From: CAWFFV01 sp963814985
GTDB taxonomy: Bacteria; Chloroflexota; Ktedonobacteria; Ktedonobacterales; Ktedonobacteraceae
Length of the DNA: 64,000 nucleotides
Direction: 5' to 3'
NCBI GenBank assembly: GCA_963814985.1
Contig: CAWFFV010000101.1
Span: 62,001-126,000 of the forward strand
The translations under genes and the position numbers were made by a program. Positions 43,185 to 52,315 of this stretch are shown here, in pieces (position 1 is the first letter of the stretch; every line of letters begins with the position of its first letter). A model generated the notes under the pieces. That model ran no database searches. It saw only the letters and a list, made by a program, of their open reading frames with translations, and was not told the DNA's origin.

Positions 43185-44927
43185 TCATTGCTGATCTGGC
43201 GCAATATTATAGTGCCACATCAATTGTTGCGCGATAGCTTTCCAAACAGGTGCCGCCGCTGTTCCACCGAAAATGGTAGCTTGCGGTCGATCTATCTTCA
43301 CCAGAATCACAAACTGCGGATTCGATGCTGGCACAAAACCTGCCATCGAAGCCACTGTCTGATTATCCGAAAGACCCTGCGTCGTTGCTGTACCCGTCTT
43401 CACCGCTACGCTGTAACCAGGGAATGTCGCCTGCTGATTAAAGTTACCAGCACCGACGAGCATTTCCGTTAGCAATTTTGCGGCCTGTGCACTGATCACG
43501 CGCTGCTTCACCTGTGGCTGCATGGTAGTAATATGCCCATTGTTATTGATGGATGACACCAGATAAGGACGCATCATTACTCCATCATTAGCAACAGCCT
43601 GGTACGCCATTGCCACCTGAAGCGGCGTTGCGGTTACGCTCTGTCCAAAGGACTGACGTGTCAGGTCACTCATTGTCCATCCCGCAGATTGGGGAGTTCT
43701 GAACTGACCTGAAGCCTCCGGTCCCGCAATATCAAAGGTTTGACCAAAACCAAAGCGTGTCAGGTACGGGTAGTAGCGCTCTGGCTTGAGAATGTTATAT
43801 GCCACATACGCCGCCCCAACATTAGCCGAATGCGCCAATACCATCGTCATTGACTCTTGACCATAGCTCTCGTTATTCCAGTTGGTGACAGTGGGGGTAC
43901 CATCACTAAATGTAAGATATCCAGGGTCATAGATCGAAGTCTGCGGCGTGATTAGCTTCTGATCCAGTGCAGCAGCCATCGTGACCAACTTCATCGTTGA
44001 ACCTGGCTCGTAGGCACAGGACAGGGCCGGGTTGAAATACACACTTTGTGTGTTCTCACATCCCATCTGGTTGTAAAAGTTCCCATAGTGATTGGGATCA
44101 AAGGTTGGCTCTCCGGCCATCGCTACTATTGCGCCTGTACGAGCATTGACGACAATCAGCGTTCCGCTCTGTGCATGTAAGGACTGGACCTGCTCAGCCA
44201 GGGCCGTCTGCGCTATGTACTGAATAGTGCTATCAATGGTCAATGTCAGATCTGCCCCATTCACCGCCATTTGTCCCGAACTCGACCCAACTATCAACGG
44301 ATTGCCATTCAGATCAGTCTCGGCAGTGAAACTACCGGGCTTTCCAGCCAGCAGAGTATCATACTGACGTTCAAGACCATACATACCGCCTTCGCTATCC
44401 TGTACATACCCCAGTACCTGGGCTGCCAGGTTATCTCCAGGGTAGATACGCCAGGTACGCGGTTCCAAAAAGATATCTGGTAAAGACAACTGCTGCAACT
44501 TTTGACTCTGTGCTGGATCAATTGCCTCCGCCACGCGCACCGTTGACAAACCAGAACTGAAGGCCTTGTTGAGTTTGTCTTCGGAAACTTGTGGCAAGGT
44601 CTGGTGCAGTTCACGTACCACATCTGACAACTCAGGCTGAAAATTCTCCGCATTCGGATGGTCTACCACAAACTGGATTGGCTCTACATAAACGTCGTCA
44701 CGTACTACATTTGCGGCAAGAATATGACCCTGCGCATCATAAATAAGTCCTCGCGGCGCATTTAAGATTTGATTTTGTATATGTTCAGCATTGGCAAGGT
44801 CCTTCAATCGGCCCGACTGCAAGATTTGCCAAAAATAGAGCCTGCCTAGCATGGCCACCATTCCAACGCAGACCAGCAAGAAGATGAACGTTTGCCGACC
44901 CCTTGCGCGTCGTAGCTCAATGCTCAT
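43185..44927 (-). CDS. ftsI: septal transpeptidase FtsI / class B penicillin-binding protein
   Basis: 580 residues: one N-terminal TM helix (FIFLLVCVGMVAMLGRLYFW), a dimerisation domain, and a transpeptidase domain with SxxK in YEPGSTMKLVTMAAAL, SxN in LAHSANVGAAY and KTG in SVAVKTGTATT. It cross-links septal peptidoglycan next to FtsW. No PASTA domain is present. It lies between the FtsL-like gene and two small unknown genes. Confidence 0.95.
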   Translation of the reverse strand: MSIELRRARGRQTFIFLLVCVGMVAMLGRLYFWQILQSGRLKDLANAEHIQNQILNAPRGLIYDAQGHILAANVVRDDVYVEPIQFVVDHPNAENFQPELSDVVRELHQTLPQVSEDKLNKAFSSGLSTVRVAEAIDPAQSQKLQQLSLPDIFLEPRTWRIYPGDNLAAQVLGYVQDSEGGMYGLERQYDTLLAGKPGSFTAETDLNGNPLIVGSSSGQMAVNGADLTLTIDSTIQYIAQTALAEQVQSLHAQSGTLIVVNARTGAIVAMAGEPTFDPNHYGNFYNQMGCENTQSVYFNPALSCAYEPGSTMKLVTMAAALDQKLITPQTSIYDPGYLTFSDGTPTVTNWNNESYGQESMTMVLAHSANVGAAYVAYNILKPERYYPYLTRFGFGQTFDIAGPEASGQFRTPQSAGWTMSDLTRQSFGQSVTATPLQVAMAYQAVANDGVMMRPYLVSSINNNGHITTMQPQVKQRVISAQAAKLLTEMLVGAGNFNQQATFPGYSVAVKTGTATTQGLSDNQTVASMAGFVPASNPQFVILVKIDRPQATIFGGTAAAPVWKAIAQQLMWHYNIAPDQQ

Positions 44928-44985
44928 CTACTGACTGCCTTCCAAAAATACGTAAGATAGGCTGTTTATCTTGCGCCTCCTCAGT

Positions 44986-45393
44986 TCATGGTTGAGTATC
45001 TTGCTCCTGCTTTGGAATAGCTTGAAGGTGTGGCACGACCAACACTACTACCACTTTCGGATCGCCTGGATTCAGGCCCATCTTTTTCGCATTCCCTGCA
45101 ATATATGCAGGTGACTGTTCCTGGCCAACGGTTTGCATCAGGTCCTGATCCTGCCGATGGAACACGGCCTGCTGTGCATGTATGTTTTGCAATTGTTGAT
45201 TGGCCGCCACTGCCTGTCCAAGTTGACTCAGATAGAGTATTGCCATCAAACCAACCAGCACCACACTGGTAATACACAATGCAACAGGACCCATGTGAAA
45301 GAAAAATGGATAGAGTTGTCGGCGTCGCTTCATTGCGAGAACGGGTCCAGGCACCGCTTGCTTAGCGCTCATGCGCTCCTTCAGGCTGTACAT
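44986..45393 (-). CDS. FtsL/DivIC-like septum protein
   Basis: 135 residues: a basic cytoplasmic start, one TM helix (ALCITSVVLVGLMAILYLSQ) and an extracytoplasmic coiled coil rich in Gln (NQQLQNIHAQQAVFHRQDQDL), then AKKMGLNPGDP, a pattern typical of the end of FtsL. Position between rsmH and ftsI is the classical ftsL locus. The symbol is left open because these proteins diverge strongly. Confidence 0.78.
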   Translation of the reverse strand: MYSLKERMSAKQAVPGPVLAMKRRRQLYPFFFHMGPVALCITSVVLVGLMAILYLSQLGQAVAANQQLQNIHAQQAVFHRQDQDLMQTVGQEQSPAYIAGNAKKMGLNPGDPKVVVVLVVPHLQAIPKQEQDTQP

Positions 45394-45487
45394 ACGTTAC
45401 GTTCCTTCGGGTGAGATGTAGAAGCATCACTTGCACATCCATCTCTTTGCAGTGAATAAGCATCATACACCTCCTACACGTGACGCA

Positions 45488-46472
45488 CTACGAACCTACA
45501 ACTAATTCAGCAGCTCGCAATTTGGCGCTACGAGCGCGAGGATTTCGCTCAATCTCCTGATTTGTTGGTACTACTGGCTTTGGCGTCAGCAGACGTAATC
45601 GTGCCTTATGACTACAAACACATATTGGAATGTGCGGCGGACAGAGACAATCTTTTGACTCACGACGCATAAACTCTTTGACAATCCGGTCCTCCAAAGA
45701 GTGGAAAGCGATGATCACCATGCGTCCCCCTTCCACTTCACCTGTATCGCTGCTCCTTCTCGTACCCAAAACTTCCAATATCTGAGGGAGAACCATTGTC
45801 AGTCGCTCCAACTCATGGTTGACAGCTATGCGCAAAGCCTGGAATACACGTGTTGCTGGATGTATTGCCCCAGGCTTATAGGAAACTCCGGCAGCTGCCA
45901 ACTCGGCAAGCTGTGAGGTACGAGCAATGATGCCTTTCGCTCGCTCACGTACAATTCGTCGCGCAACCTGACGCGAACGAGTCTCCTCACCGTAACGCCA
46001 GAAAATATCTGCCAGATCCTGCTCACTTGCGCTGTTCACCAGATCGGCAGCAGACACGTCGTACGACTGATCAAGTCGCATATCCAGAGGACCATCGGCA
46101 CGAAAAGAGAAGCCGCGTTGCGGATCGTCCATCTGATTCGATGAGAACCCCAGATCAAGCAAGACACCCTGTACAGATACCATACCGAACTCGTTCACAA
46201 TATGCCCCAACTCAGCGAAATTTCCATGTACTAGCAGCAAGCGGCCATTGTCGACATAGTCGGAGAGCCATTCTCGAACTCGCGTCAGCGCCTGCAGCAT
46301 CAGTATCAATTCCCAGTACTCTTCCATCTGGATCTGAGCAGTCAAGGATTGCTCTGGTATGACCACCGGCACCAAGGGTGCCATCAATATACAGGCCGCC
46401 AGGGCCGGGCTGAAGATACTTCAGCGCCTCCTCTAACATTACTGGTATATGTTGTGAACGTTCTATATTCAT
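45488..46472 (-). CDS. rsmH: 16S rRNA m4C1402 methyltransferase RsmH (one frameshift)
   Basis: The N-terminus has HIPVMLEEAL and the SAM motif YIDGTLGAGGHTRAIL, then GIDTDAA. An extra base at about 46291 breaks the frame; without it the text continues ALTRVREWLSDYVDNG and VLLDLGFSSNQMDD, RGFSFRADGPLDMRLD, ending in KLRAAELVVG. Repaired length is about 327 residues. RsmH methylates N4 of C1402 in 16S rRNA and is normally the second dcw gene after mraZ, as here. Confidence 0.93.
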
Positions 46473-46491
46473 TTACAAGTATTCTATTGAT

Positions 46492-46899
46492 TTAAAAGGG
46501 AATTTTGCTTCCCTCGGCATCAAGTTGCTCCTGATAGGTCTGCCAAATCTTACGATCCCAGATTTCAAAGTGGTCACGCACGCCTGCAATAGTCACTTCG
46601 TTCCCTAAATTCGCATATGTCCGGAGCTTAGCAGGAATAACCATACGCCCTTGCGCATCTAATTCTATCTCGCTAGCACTGGGATAGATCCGCCGTTCAA
46701 AGTCTCGCAACTCATCGCTCGACTTCCCAGCCACCAGTTCATTTGATTTTTCTTCCCAACGATCCATGGTATACACCGACAAACAGGTTCCCATACCTTT
46801 GCTAACGACTGCACCAGATTCCATGTGCACCCGAAATTTTGCGGGAACCGCCATACGGCCTTTTGCGTCGGTTGTATGCTCATACTCGCCAAGAAACAT
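46492..46899 (-). CDS. mraZ: transcriptional regulator MraZ
   Basis: 135 residues with two SpoVT/AbrB-like MraZ repeats: MFLGEYEHTTDAKGRMAVPA at the start and EIELDAQGRMVIPAKLRTYA in the second half. MraZ binds arrays of TGGGN boxes and represses its own dcw operon. Such an array is present upstream at 47021-47045. First gene of the cluster. Confidence 0.96.
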   Translation of the reverse strand: MFLGEYEHTTDAKGRMAVPAKFRVHMESGAVVSKGMGTCLSVYTMDRWEEKSNELVAGKSSDELRDFERRIYPSASEIELDAQGRMVIPAKLRTYANLGNEVTIAGVRDHFEIWDRKIWQTYQEQLDAEGSKIPF

Positions 46900-46936
46900 A
46901 ACAAGTTTTGTGCTTTCTCCAATATCGAATCATAGC

Positions 46937-46955
46937 GGTTAGTCCCTGACTAACC
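46937..46955. promoter_or_regulatory. inverted repeat in the mraZ leader
   Basis: GGTTAGTC and GACTAACC are separated by three bases, 38 bases before the mraZ ATG. It could be an operator or a leader hairpin. Confidence 0.35.
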
Positions 46956-47020
46956 AGGACCCCCATTGCTCTCCCAATTTTGATACTCCTCTCCGACATC
47001 TCTTCGCTCACTTATAAATT

Positions 47021-47045
47021 CCCCACTTTTCCCCACTTTTCCCCA
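47021..47045 (-). promoter_or_regulatory. MraZ operator (three TGGGG boxes)
   Basis: CCCCA at 47021, 47031 and 47041 reads as TGGGG on the minus strand, each separated by the same five bases AAAAG. Three TGGGN repeats with five-base spacers are the known MraZ site in Escherichia coli. The array lies about 122-146 bases upstream of mraZ. The remaining part of the 344-base gap 46900-47243 contains the DnaA-like boxes and the inverted repeat at 46937. Confidence 0.78.
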
Positions 47046-47084
47046 CCTCATTGTAACACTTCTTAGGGATGCGAGAAAAGAGTG

Positions 47085-47128
47085 TTATCCACCAATTTCT
47101 TGCATTGAAGTGGATAACTTGTGGATAA
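47085..47128. promoter_or_regulatory. three DnaA-box-like sites upstream of mraZ
   Basis: TTATCCACC (47085-47093), AGTGGATAA (47109-47117) and TTGTGGATAA (47119-47128). The last is a perfect reverse of TTATCCACA. They may connect division gene expression to DnaA. Confidence 0.5.
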
Positions 47129-47243
47129 CTTTTTACAAACACAGCATTATCTATGCAAAATGTGATTTTACGAGCATAAAATCTTTTAAGGAGTGATTTT
47201 GTACCATATTTCTGCGCAACCTAACACAAAGGGGAATTTCTTC

Positions 47244-48325
47244 CTATTCCGGGGAAGCGTTCTGGTTGTTGCTACTGTAGAGGGTCAGCCCATCCTCTGT
47301 ATGAAGTTGCTTTATTTGTTCTCGATAGCGAAGGTATTCCAGATGGGAGAGCACTTCAGCCACAGCCATACGGCGTGTCTCATCATTTTGCAAGCGATGG
47401 GGGAAGAGATGCTCTGCGAGTTGATGGGCATGTTGTGGCTGTTCTTTGAGTAGTGAAATGATATATGCCAGACGCTCATTATGGTGTGCCGTGATTTCGG
47501 TAGTACGCCCGGCGAGATCAGTGAATGGCTCGCCATGTCCTGGCAGTACAAGGGTCACGGGCAGATTTGCTACCTTCGCCAGGGAGTCGAGATAGTCTCC
47601 TAATGGGTCAGGGCGGCTATCTTGTGAGTACAGTCCGACATGTGGTGTGACACGCGGCAAGACATGGTCAGAGGAGAGGAAAATGCCGTCACGTTCACGG
47701 AACAGGCTGACTAAGCCATCAGAATGCCCTGGTACCCAAAAATTTTATAGCGTTCTCCAGCGAGTTCTATCTCCCGTCCATCTTCCAGCGCGGTAATGGC
47801 TTCGTGTGGAGGGACACTGATCATCATACGCATCTCGGCAGGATCTACTTTTGAATACCATAACTCAGTTTGTGGTAATCCATGCCGAACGAAGAAACTC
47901 GAGATACGACTGAAGCGCTCTGGGAGCGAACCTGACCAGTTAATATGAAGCACAGCTTCATCAAGGGGATGCATATAAACTGCCGCGCCAGTCTGTTCCT
48001 GCAACTCACCTGACAAACCAATATGGTCTGGGTGGTGATGCGTTAGCACAATGGCTTGTAGATGAGTCAGTTTTAGTCCTGCGCGCTCCAAACCACGCTG
48101 AAAAGCCGCACGAGCATCAGGGACCCCTATACCAGCATCGATCAGCGCCCAACCATCACGGCCTACCAACGCATAAACGTTGACAGTGCGAAGAGGAAAG
48201 GGAATAGGCAGTGTGATTTTCCAGATACCAGGAACAACTTCATGAGCTTCAGGCAGTGGTTCATCCCATTTGCGTGTTCCCTTTTGCTCGTTGTCAGGTA
48301 CTCCCGATGATGGATATTGCGACAT
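47244..48325 (-). CDS. metallo-beta-lactamase-fold hydrolase (one frameshift)
   Basis: The N-terminal part has ALIDAGIGVPDARAAF and the zinc motif LTHHHPDHIGLSGEL. The frame ends at RYKIFGYQGILMA. Adding one T in the run at 47738-47742 restores IFWVPGHSDGLVSLFRERDG, including the third zinc His and Asp region, then LPRVTPHVGLYSQDSRPDPL and the winged-helix-like tail. Repaired length is about 360 residues, like LACTB2-type or MBL-fold hydrolases with a C-terminal BLACT_WH domain. The substrate is unknown. Homopolymer position suggests an assembly error. Confidence 0.85.
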
Positions 48326-48508
48326 GAAACATTATCCTTCGCGTCTGCTGAAGTGATATATAACAACTTATCGTTCTTTTGATTGTATGGCTTAAATTCA
48401 AGCCATGTCAAATGATCCTTTCGCTTATTCTCAACTTCGTCAGATCTGACGAAGTGACGCTTTGCAAATAGCTACAGTATTATTGAACTGCTTGCCGGTG
48501 GCATTCCG

Positions 48509-49168
48509 CTATTCCTCGTCGTCCTCTTCTTCGCTTTTCTCAATATCCAGATCCTGATAGATCTCCGCCATCGGAAGCTGGATGTTGAGGCTGACCAACT
48601 CCACAGCATCGCCAGAACTATAGCGGCGATAGTGCCAGGCTTTGAGGTTTTCCTGATGCTCCTTGTTGCGTTGCCAGACCTCGACAGACGGAAAGTACTG
48701 GTTGATCAACACAATCTCCTGAATAGTTGAGCAATGCTGGTAGGCTTTGAACTTGATACCCCGGTCCCTGGCCTCCGTACTCGGAGACAAGACTTCCACA
48801 ACCACGCGAGGTGATTCGATAAGCGTATTGCCGCGACGCTGGTCGGCCTCGCCACACGAAACCGTTGCATCCGGATAGACAAAATGCGGCTTGCCATTCT
48901 TCTTTTTTCCCAGAAGCGCCTGTACATCGACGCCAAAAACTCTGCACGGACCTGGGCGTAATTGGAGATTAAGCGCCGTTCGTATGTTATAGGCAAGAAG
49001 ATCATGCTCGATGCTGCCCCCGCTCATCATGTATGCCACACCATTAATATACTCGTATTTACGATCAGGCGAGAGCCGCTCCAGTTCGTAGTACTCTTCT
49101 ACTGACATGGTCTTGCCTTGCCAGTCTGTTTGCTCAAAATACGCGTCTCGTCTGGAAAACATTGCCAT
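48509..49168 (-). CDS. Uma2-family (DUF820) putative restriction-like endonuclease
   Basis: Start 49168 chosen for GGGAGGAGA upstream; 219 residues. Uma2 features: MSVEEYYELERLSPDRKYEYING, the catalytic-type YPDATVSCGE and VVVEVLSPSTEARDRGIKF with the D-E-K arrangement of PD-(D/E)XK folds, and a C-terminal acidic tail. The family is abundant in Chloroflexota and Cyanobacteria; its role is not known. It stands alone, divergent from hup. Confidence 0.85.
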   Translation of the reverse strand: MAMFSRRDAYFEQTDWQGKTMSVEEYYELERLSPDRKYEYINGVAYMMSGGSIEHDLLAYNIRTALNLQLRPGPCRVFGVDVQALLGKKKNGKPHFVYPDATVSCGEADQRRGNTLIESPRVVVEVLSPSTEARDRGIKFKAYQHCSTIQEIVLINQYFPSVEVWQRNKEHQENLKAWHYRRYSSGDAVELVSLNIQLPMAEIYQDLDIEKSEEEDDEE

Positions 49169-49450
49169 GAAAATCTCCTCCCTGCTCTCAAAACGGCTCA
49201 TTTCTCGTTGCCAGTGTATCATATTTCCTACAGTTAGGGAAATGTGAGTAATAAGTCAAATCGAGCGACATCACATAAAAAATAGGATCATTCTACATGA
49301 GGTTGTATAAATCACAAGAATTTGACACATCCTCTCAAGAATAAGATTGTAGCCGCCTGAGAAGCCACTTTCCGACTTATGTGATAGATTTAAACTGGCT
49401 TCTAGAGCCACTTTACTATATATAGCTCCCCTTCAACCATAGGGGAGTGC

Positions 49451-49479
49451 TTGTATTTCTCAAACTCGCGTGCTATACT
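49451..49479 (+). promoter_or_regulatory. sigma-70-type promoter of the HU gene
   Basis: TTGTAT (49451-49456), a 17-base spacer, then TATACT (49474-49479) preceded by TGC (extended -10). A hairpin CTCCCCT/AGGGGAG (49426-49447) lies just upstream. The rest of the 419-base gap 49169-49587 shows no gene. Confidence 0.6.
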
Positions 49480-49587
49480 CCTAAACGGCAGTGAGGTTGT
49501 AATGCCGCTCTACAGGCCCAACAATGTTATTTACATTGGGACAAAAAGCGACATGTGTTGATTGTTGCTAAGGAGGATTTTGAACCC

Positions 49588-49908
49588 ATGGCCGAAGAAA
49601 ACACTGAACAGGCAACTACATCGAATACCATTGGTCGGCAAGAGCTTTCAAAGCGTATTGCCAAACAGGCCAAACTTTCTCAAAAACAAGCTTCTGAGGT
49701 GCTGGAGGCAACACTCGATGCCATCCGCGAAGCACTTCAGAATGGTGATGAGGTACGCTTAGTAGGCTTTGGCTCTTTTAAAGTGCGCCAAAGTGCTGCT
49801 CGCAAAGGGGTGAACCCACGCGACCGACAACCTATCGAGATAGAAGCAAAAGACCGCGTGCGTTTTTTCCCTGGCAAAGAACTCTCGGAAGCTGTTATCA
49901 AAAAATAG
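49588..49908 (+). CDS. HU-family DNA-binding protein
   Basis: ATG 49588 with AAGGAGGA 12 bases before; 106 residues. After a short polar leader comes the HU/IHF fold (GRQELSKRIAKQAKLSQKQA), the conserved VRLVGFGSFKVR and the DNA-contacting arm (RKGVNPRDRQPIEI), ending FFPGKELSEAV. It binds and bends DNA as a nucleoid protein. The N-terminal extension of about 16 residues is longer than in minimal HU. Confidence 0.93.
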   Translation: MAEENTEQATTSNTIGRQELSKRIAKQAKLSQKQASEVLEATLDAIREALQNGDEVRLVGFGSFKVRQSAARKGVNPRDRQPIEIEAKDRVRFFPGKELSEAVIKK

Positions 49909-49940
49909 TACGCAGTGACGTATTCCTCGCTGCCGGTAGC

Positions 49941-50095
49941 GTATAGCCCCTGGTACGCATTAGTCAACAAGGGTCATTCCTCTCTAATATGTGGCGTAAG
50001 GAAATCAGGAAAAGCACTGACGTGATACACCCTTATCCCTTCCGTCTACTCTGAGAAGGGGGTTCCCTCTACCTGATGCATACCAGGGGCTATGT
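49941..50095 (+). ncRNA. candidate structured RNA, rod-like (6S-RNA-like)
   Basis: The ends pair over 20 positions (49941-49960 with 50076-50095, containing TAGCCCCTGGTA; one mismatch, two G-U). Inside, CCTCTC (49979-49984) can pair with GAGAAGG (50053-50059), and TAAGG (49997-50001) with CCTTA (50031-50035). A closing stem, central open region and terminal stem over about 155 nt resemble 6S RNA. A short MITE with inverted ends is the alternative. The rest of the gap 49909-50274 shows only the pdhA ribosome-binding site. Confidence 0.35.
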
Positions 50096-50274
50096 GGCAT
50101 TTTTGCAGATAAAATTTCGTCTGGTTGGTCTATAGCATCTCTTCTTGATATGAGGTAAAATAAAATAACGAACAACATTAAAGCACAACGAAGTGCACAG
50201 TGAAAGCTTGACTACATACAACGCAGTATGCGGCATGGGCAGACATACAACTATATACACTTTAAGGGGGGCCT

Positions 50275-51300
50275 ATGGCGATCAGCAATACGATGCTCGC
50301 TGGTTTAACTCGACCTCAACTGCTAGAAATGCACTACAAAATGGCGCTCCTGCGTCGCTTTGAAGAGAAGAGTGCAGAAGAATATACCCGTGGAAAAATT
50401 GGTGGCTTTATGCACCTCTACATCGGTCAGGAAGCTGTGGGTATAGGCAGTATAAGTACTCTACGTCAGAGTGACAAGATTTTGTGTAGCTACCGTGAGC
50501 ATGGTCATGCACTGGCTAAAGGGATGAGTCCTAACACGGTAATGGCCGAATTATTTGGCAAGGCCACTGGCTGTAGCAAAGGCAAAGGTGGCTCCATGCA
50601 TATGTGGAGCAACGAGTTAGGACTACTCGGTGGTAATGGGATCGTCGCAGCACAAATGCCAATAGCCGCAGGAATTGCTCTTGCCGCACAGTACAAAGGC
50701 GAAGATACCGTTACCGTTTGTTACTTTGGTGATGGTGCCGTAGATGAAGGCGCATTCCACGAATCACTTAATCTGGCATCACTGTGGAAATTACCCATTG
50801 TCTACATCTGCGAAAACAACCAGTACTCGATGGGCATGGCAGTCGAGAAAGCCTGGGCGATCGAAAACCTGCTCCCACGCGCTGCGGCCTATACTATGCC
50901 GGGAGAATTAGTTGACGGTATGAATATTCTTGCCGTCTATGAAGCAACACAGCGCGCTGTTGAACGTGCACGTGGTGGTCAAGGTCCAACCCTTCTGGAA
51001 ATCAAGACGTACCGCTTCCGTGGACACTCCATGGCAGATCCTGCATACTATCGTACTCGTGAAGAGGAGCACGAATGGCGCAGTACACGCGATCCCATTG
51101 GTATCTTCGAGAAGATGCTCCTGGAAAATGGTTTAGCTACGCAGGCAGAATTTGACGAGAATGATGCTAAAGCCACACAAATATCCGAAGAAGCGGCTGA
51201 GTTCGCCGAGAACAGTCCAGACCCATCACTCGATGAATTATATACCGATATTCTGGTTGATAACTCCACGGCTCTCACCTATCGCTACGAGAGGAAGTAA
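50275..51300 (+). CDS. pdhA: pyruvate/2-oxoacid dehydrogenase E1 component, alpha subunit
   Basis: 341 residues with RBS AAGGGGGG. The thiamine diphosphate motif reads GDGAVDEGAFHESLNLASLW followed by YICENN. Start region RRFEEKSAEEYTRGKIGGFM and the phosphorylation-loop-like RFRGHSMADPAYYRTREE are typical of E1alpha. With the beta subunit it decarboxylates a 2-oxoacid, most likely pyruvate (acetoin is possible), and transfers the acyl group to E2. First gene of a three-gene operon; no E3 gene follows. Confidence 0.93.
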   Translation: MAISNTMLAGLTRPQLLEMHYKMALLRRFEEKSAEEYTRGKIGGFMHLYIGQEAVGIGSISTLRQSDKILCSYREHGHALAKGMSPNTVMAELFGKATGCSKGKGGSMHMWSNELGLLGGNGIVAAQMPIAAGIALAAQYKGEDTVTVCYFGDGAVDEGAFHESLNLASLWKLPIVYICENNQYSMGMAVEKAWAIENLLPRAAAYTMPGELVDGMNILAVYEATQRAVERARGGQGPTLLEIKTYRFRGHSMADPAYYRTREEEHEWRSTRDPIGIFEKMLLENGLATQAEFDENDAKATQISEEAAEFAENSPDPSLDELYTDILVDNSTALTYRYERK

Positions 51301-51305
51301 TTTTT

Positions 51306-52304
51306 ATGCGTACAATAACGTATCGTGACGCGCTGCGAGAGGCTATTCGTGAAGAGATGCGGCGCGACGAGCGTGTTTTCATCCTGGGCGAAGATATTGC
51401 TGGCTATGGTGGTACCTATGCAGTAACGAAAGGCTTGATTGAAGAGTTCGGTGAAAAACGCGTCCGCGATACTCCGCTGGCAGAAGAGGTCATCACTGGT
51501 GCCGCGATTGGCGCCGCCCTTAATGGTTTACGGCCCATCCTCGAAATTATGACCATCAATTTTAGCTTGCTTGCCAGTGATATGCTGGTCAATAATGCTG
51601 CAAAGTTTCGGTATATGTTTGGAGGGCAGCCTGCTATACCTCTTGTTGTACGTACACCTTCTGGCGGAGGCGCACAGCGTGGGGCACAGCACTCACAAAT
51701 GTTTGAGTCCTGGTATGCACATGTTCCAGGCTTGAAAGTCGTCATGCCAGCCACTCCTTATGATGCCAAGGGGATGCTGAAATCGGCTGTCCATGATCCA
51801 GACCCTGTCCTCTTCATCGAACATGAACTTCTCTATAACGTCAAAGGGGAAGTCCCTGACGAAGGAGTCGAGTATACAGTACCTCTCAATCGCGGTGAGG
51901 TAAAGCGCACAGGACGTGATATCACTATCGTTACCTTCTCGCGTATGTTGCATATTTCATTACAGGCCGCTGAAGATCTTGCAAAAGAGGGTATTGATGT
52001 CGAGGTAATCGACCTGAGAAGCATTCGCCCCATTGACATTGACTTGATTGTTGACTCTGTAAAGAAGACAAACCGTGTTGTTATTGCTGAAGAGGGCTGG
52101 AAATACTACGGCACAGGCCAGGGACTAGCCGCACTTATCTACGAACATGCCTTCGACTATATGGATGCTCCCATTCAGCATATTACAGGTGCAGATGTCC
52201 CAATGCCATACTCAAAGGCATTGGAACGGGCTGCTCTTCCCAAAAAGGCTGATGTCATCAATGCAGTTAAGGCCATTGTGCCTGCTAACCTCATACATCG
52301 TTAG
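51306..52304 (+). CDS. pdhB: pyruvate/2-oxoacid dehydrogenase E1 component, beta subunit
   Basis: 332 residues, five bases after pdhA. Family features: FILGEDIAGYGGTYAVTKGL, DTPLAEEVITGAAIGAALNG, VVRTPSGGGAQRGAQHSQ and a C-terminal transketolase domain (VEVIDLRSIRPIDIDLI). It forms the alpha2beta2 E1 heterotetramer. Confidence 0.95.
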   Translation: MRTITYRDALREAIREEMRRDERVFILGEDIAGYGGTYAVTKGLIEEFGEKRVRDTPLAEEVITGAAIGAALNGLRPILEIMTINFSLLASDMLVNNAAKFRYMFGGQPAIPLVVRTPSGGGAQRGAQHSQMFESWYAHVPGLKVVMPATPYDAKGMLKSAVHDPDPVLFIEHELLYNVKGEVPDEGVEYTVPLNRGEVKRTGRDITIVTFSRMLHISLQAAEDLAKEGIDVEVIDLRSIRPIDIDLIVDSVKKTNRVVIAEEGWKYYGTGQGLAALIYEHAFDYMDAPIQHITGADVPMPYSKALERAALPKKADVINAVKAIVPANLIHR

Positions 52305-52315
52305 GGTAGAAAAAA

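Noticed and set aside
47021..47045. TTTTCCCCAC repeats as a CRISPR or telomere-like repeat
   Set aside because: The exact TGGGG-n5 periodicity upstream of mraZ fits a MraZ operator and needs no other explanation.
47085..47128. Replication origin from clustered DnaA boxes
   Set aside because: Only three boxes, no AT-rich unwinding region and no dnaA or dnaN next to it; regulation of mraZ explains them better.
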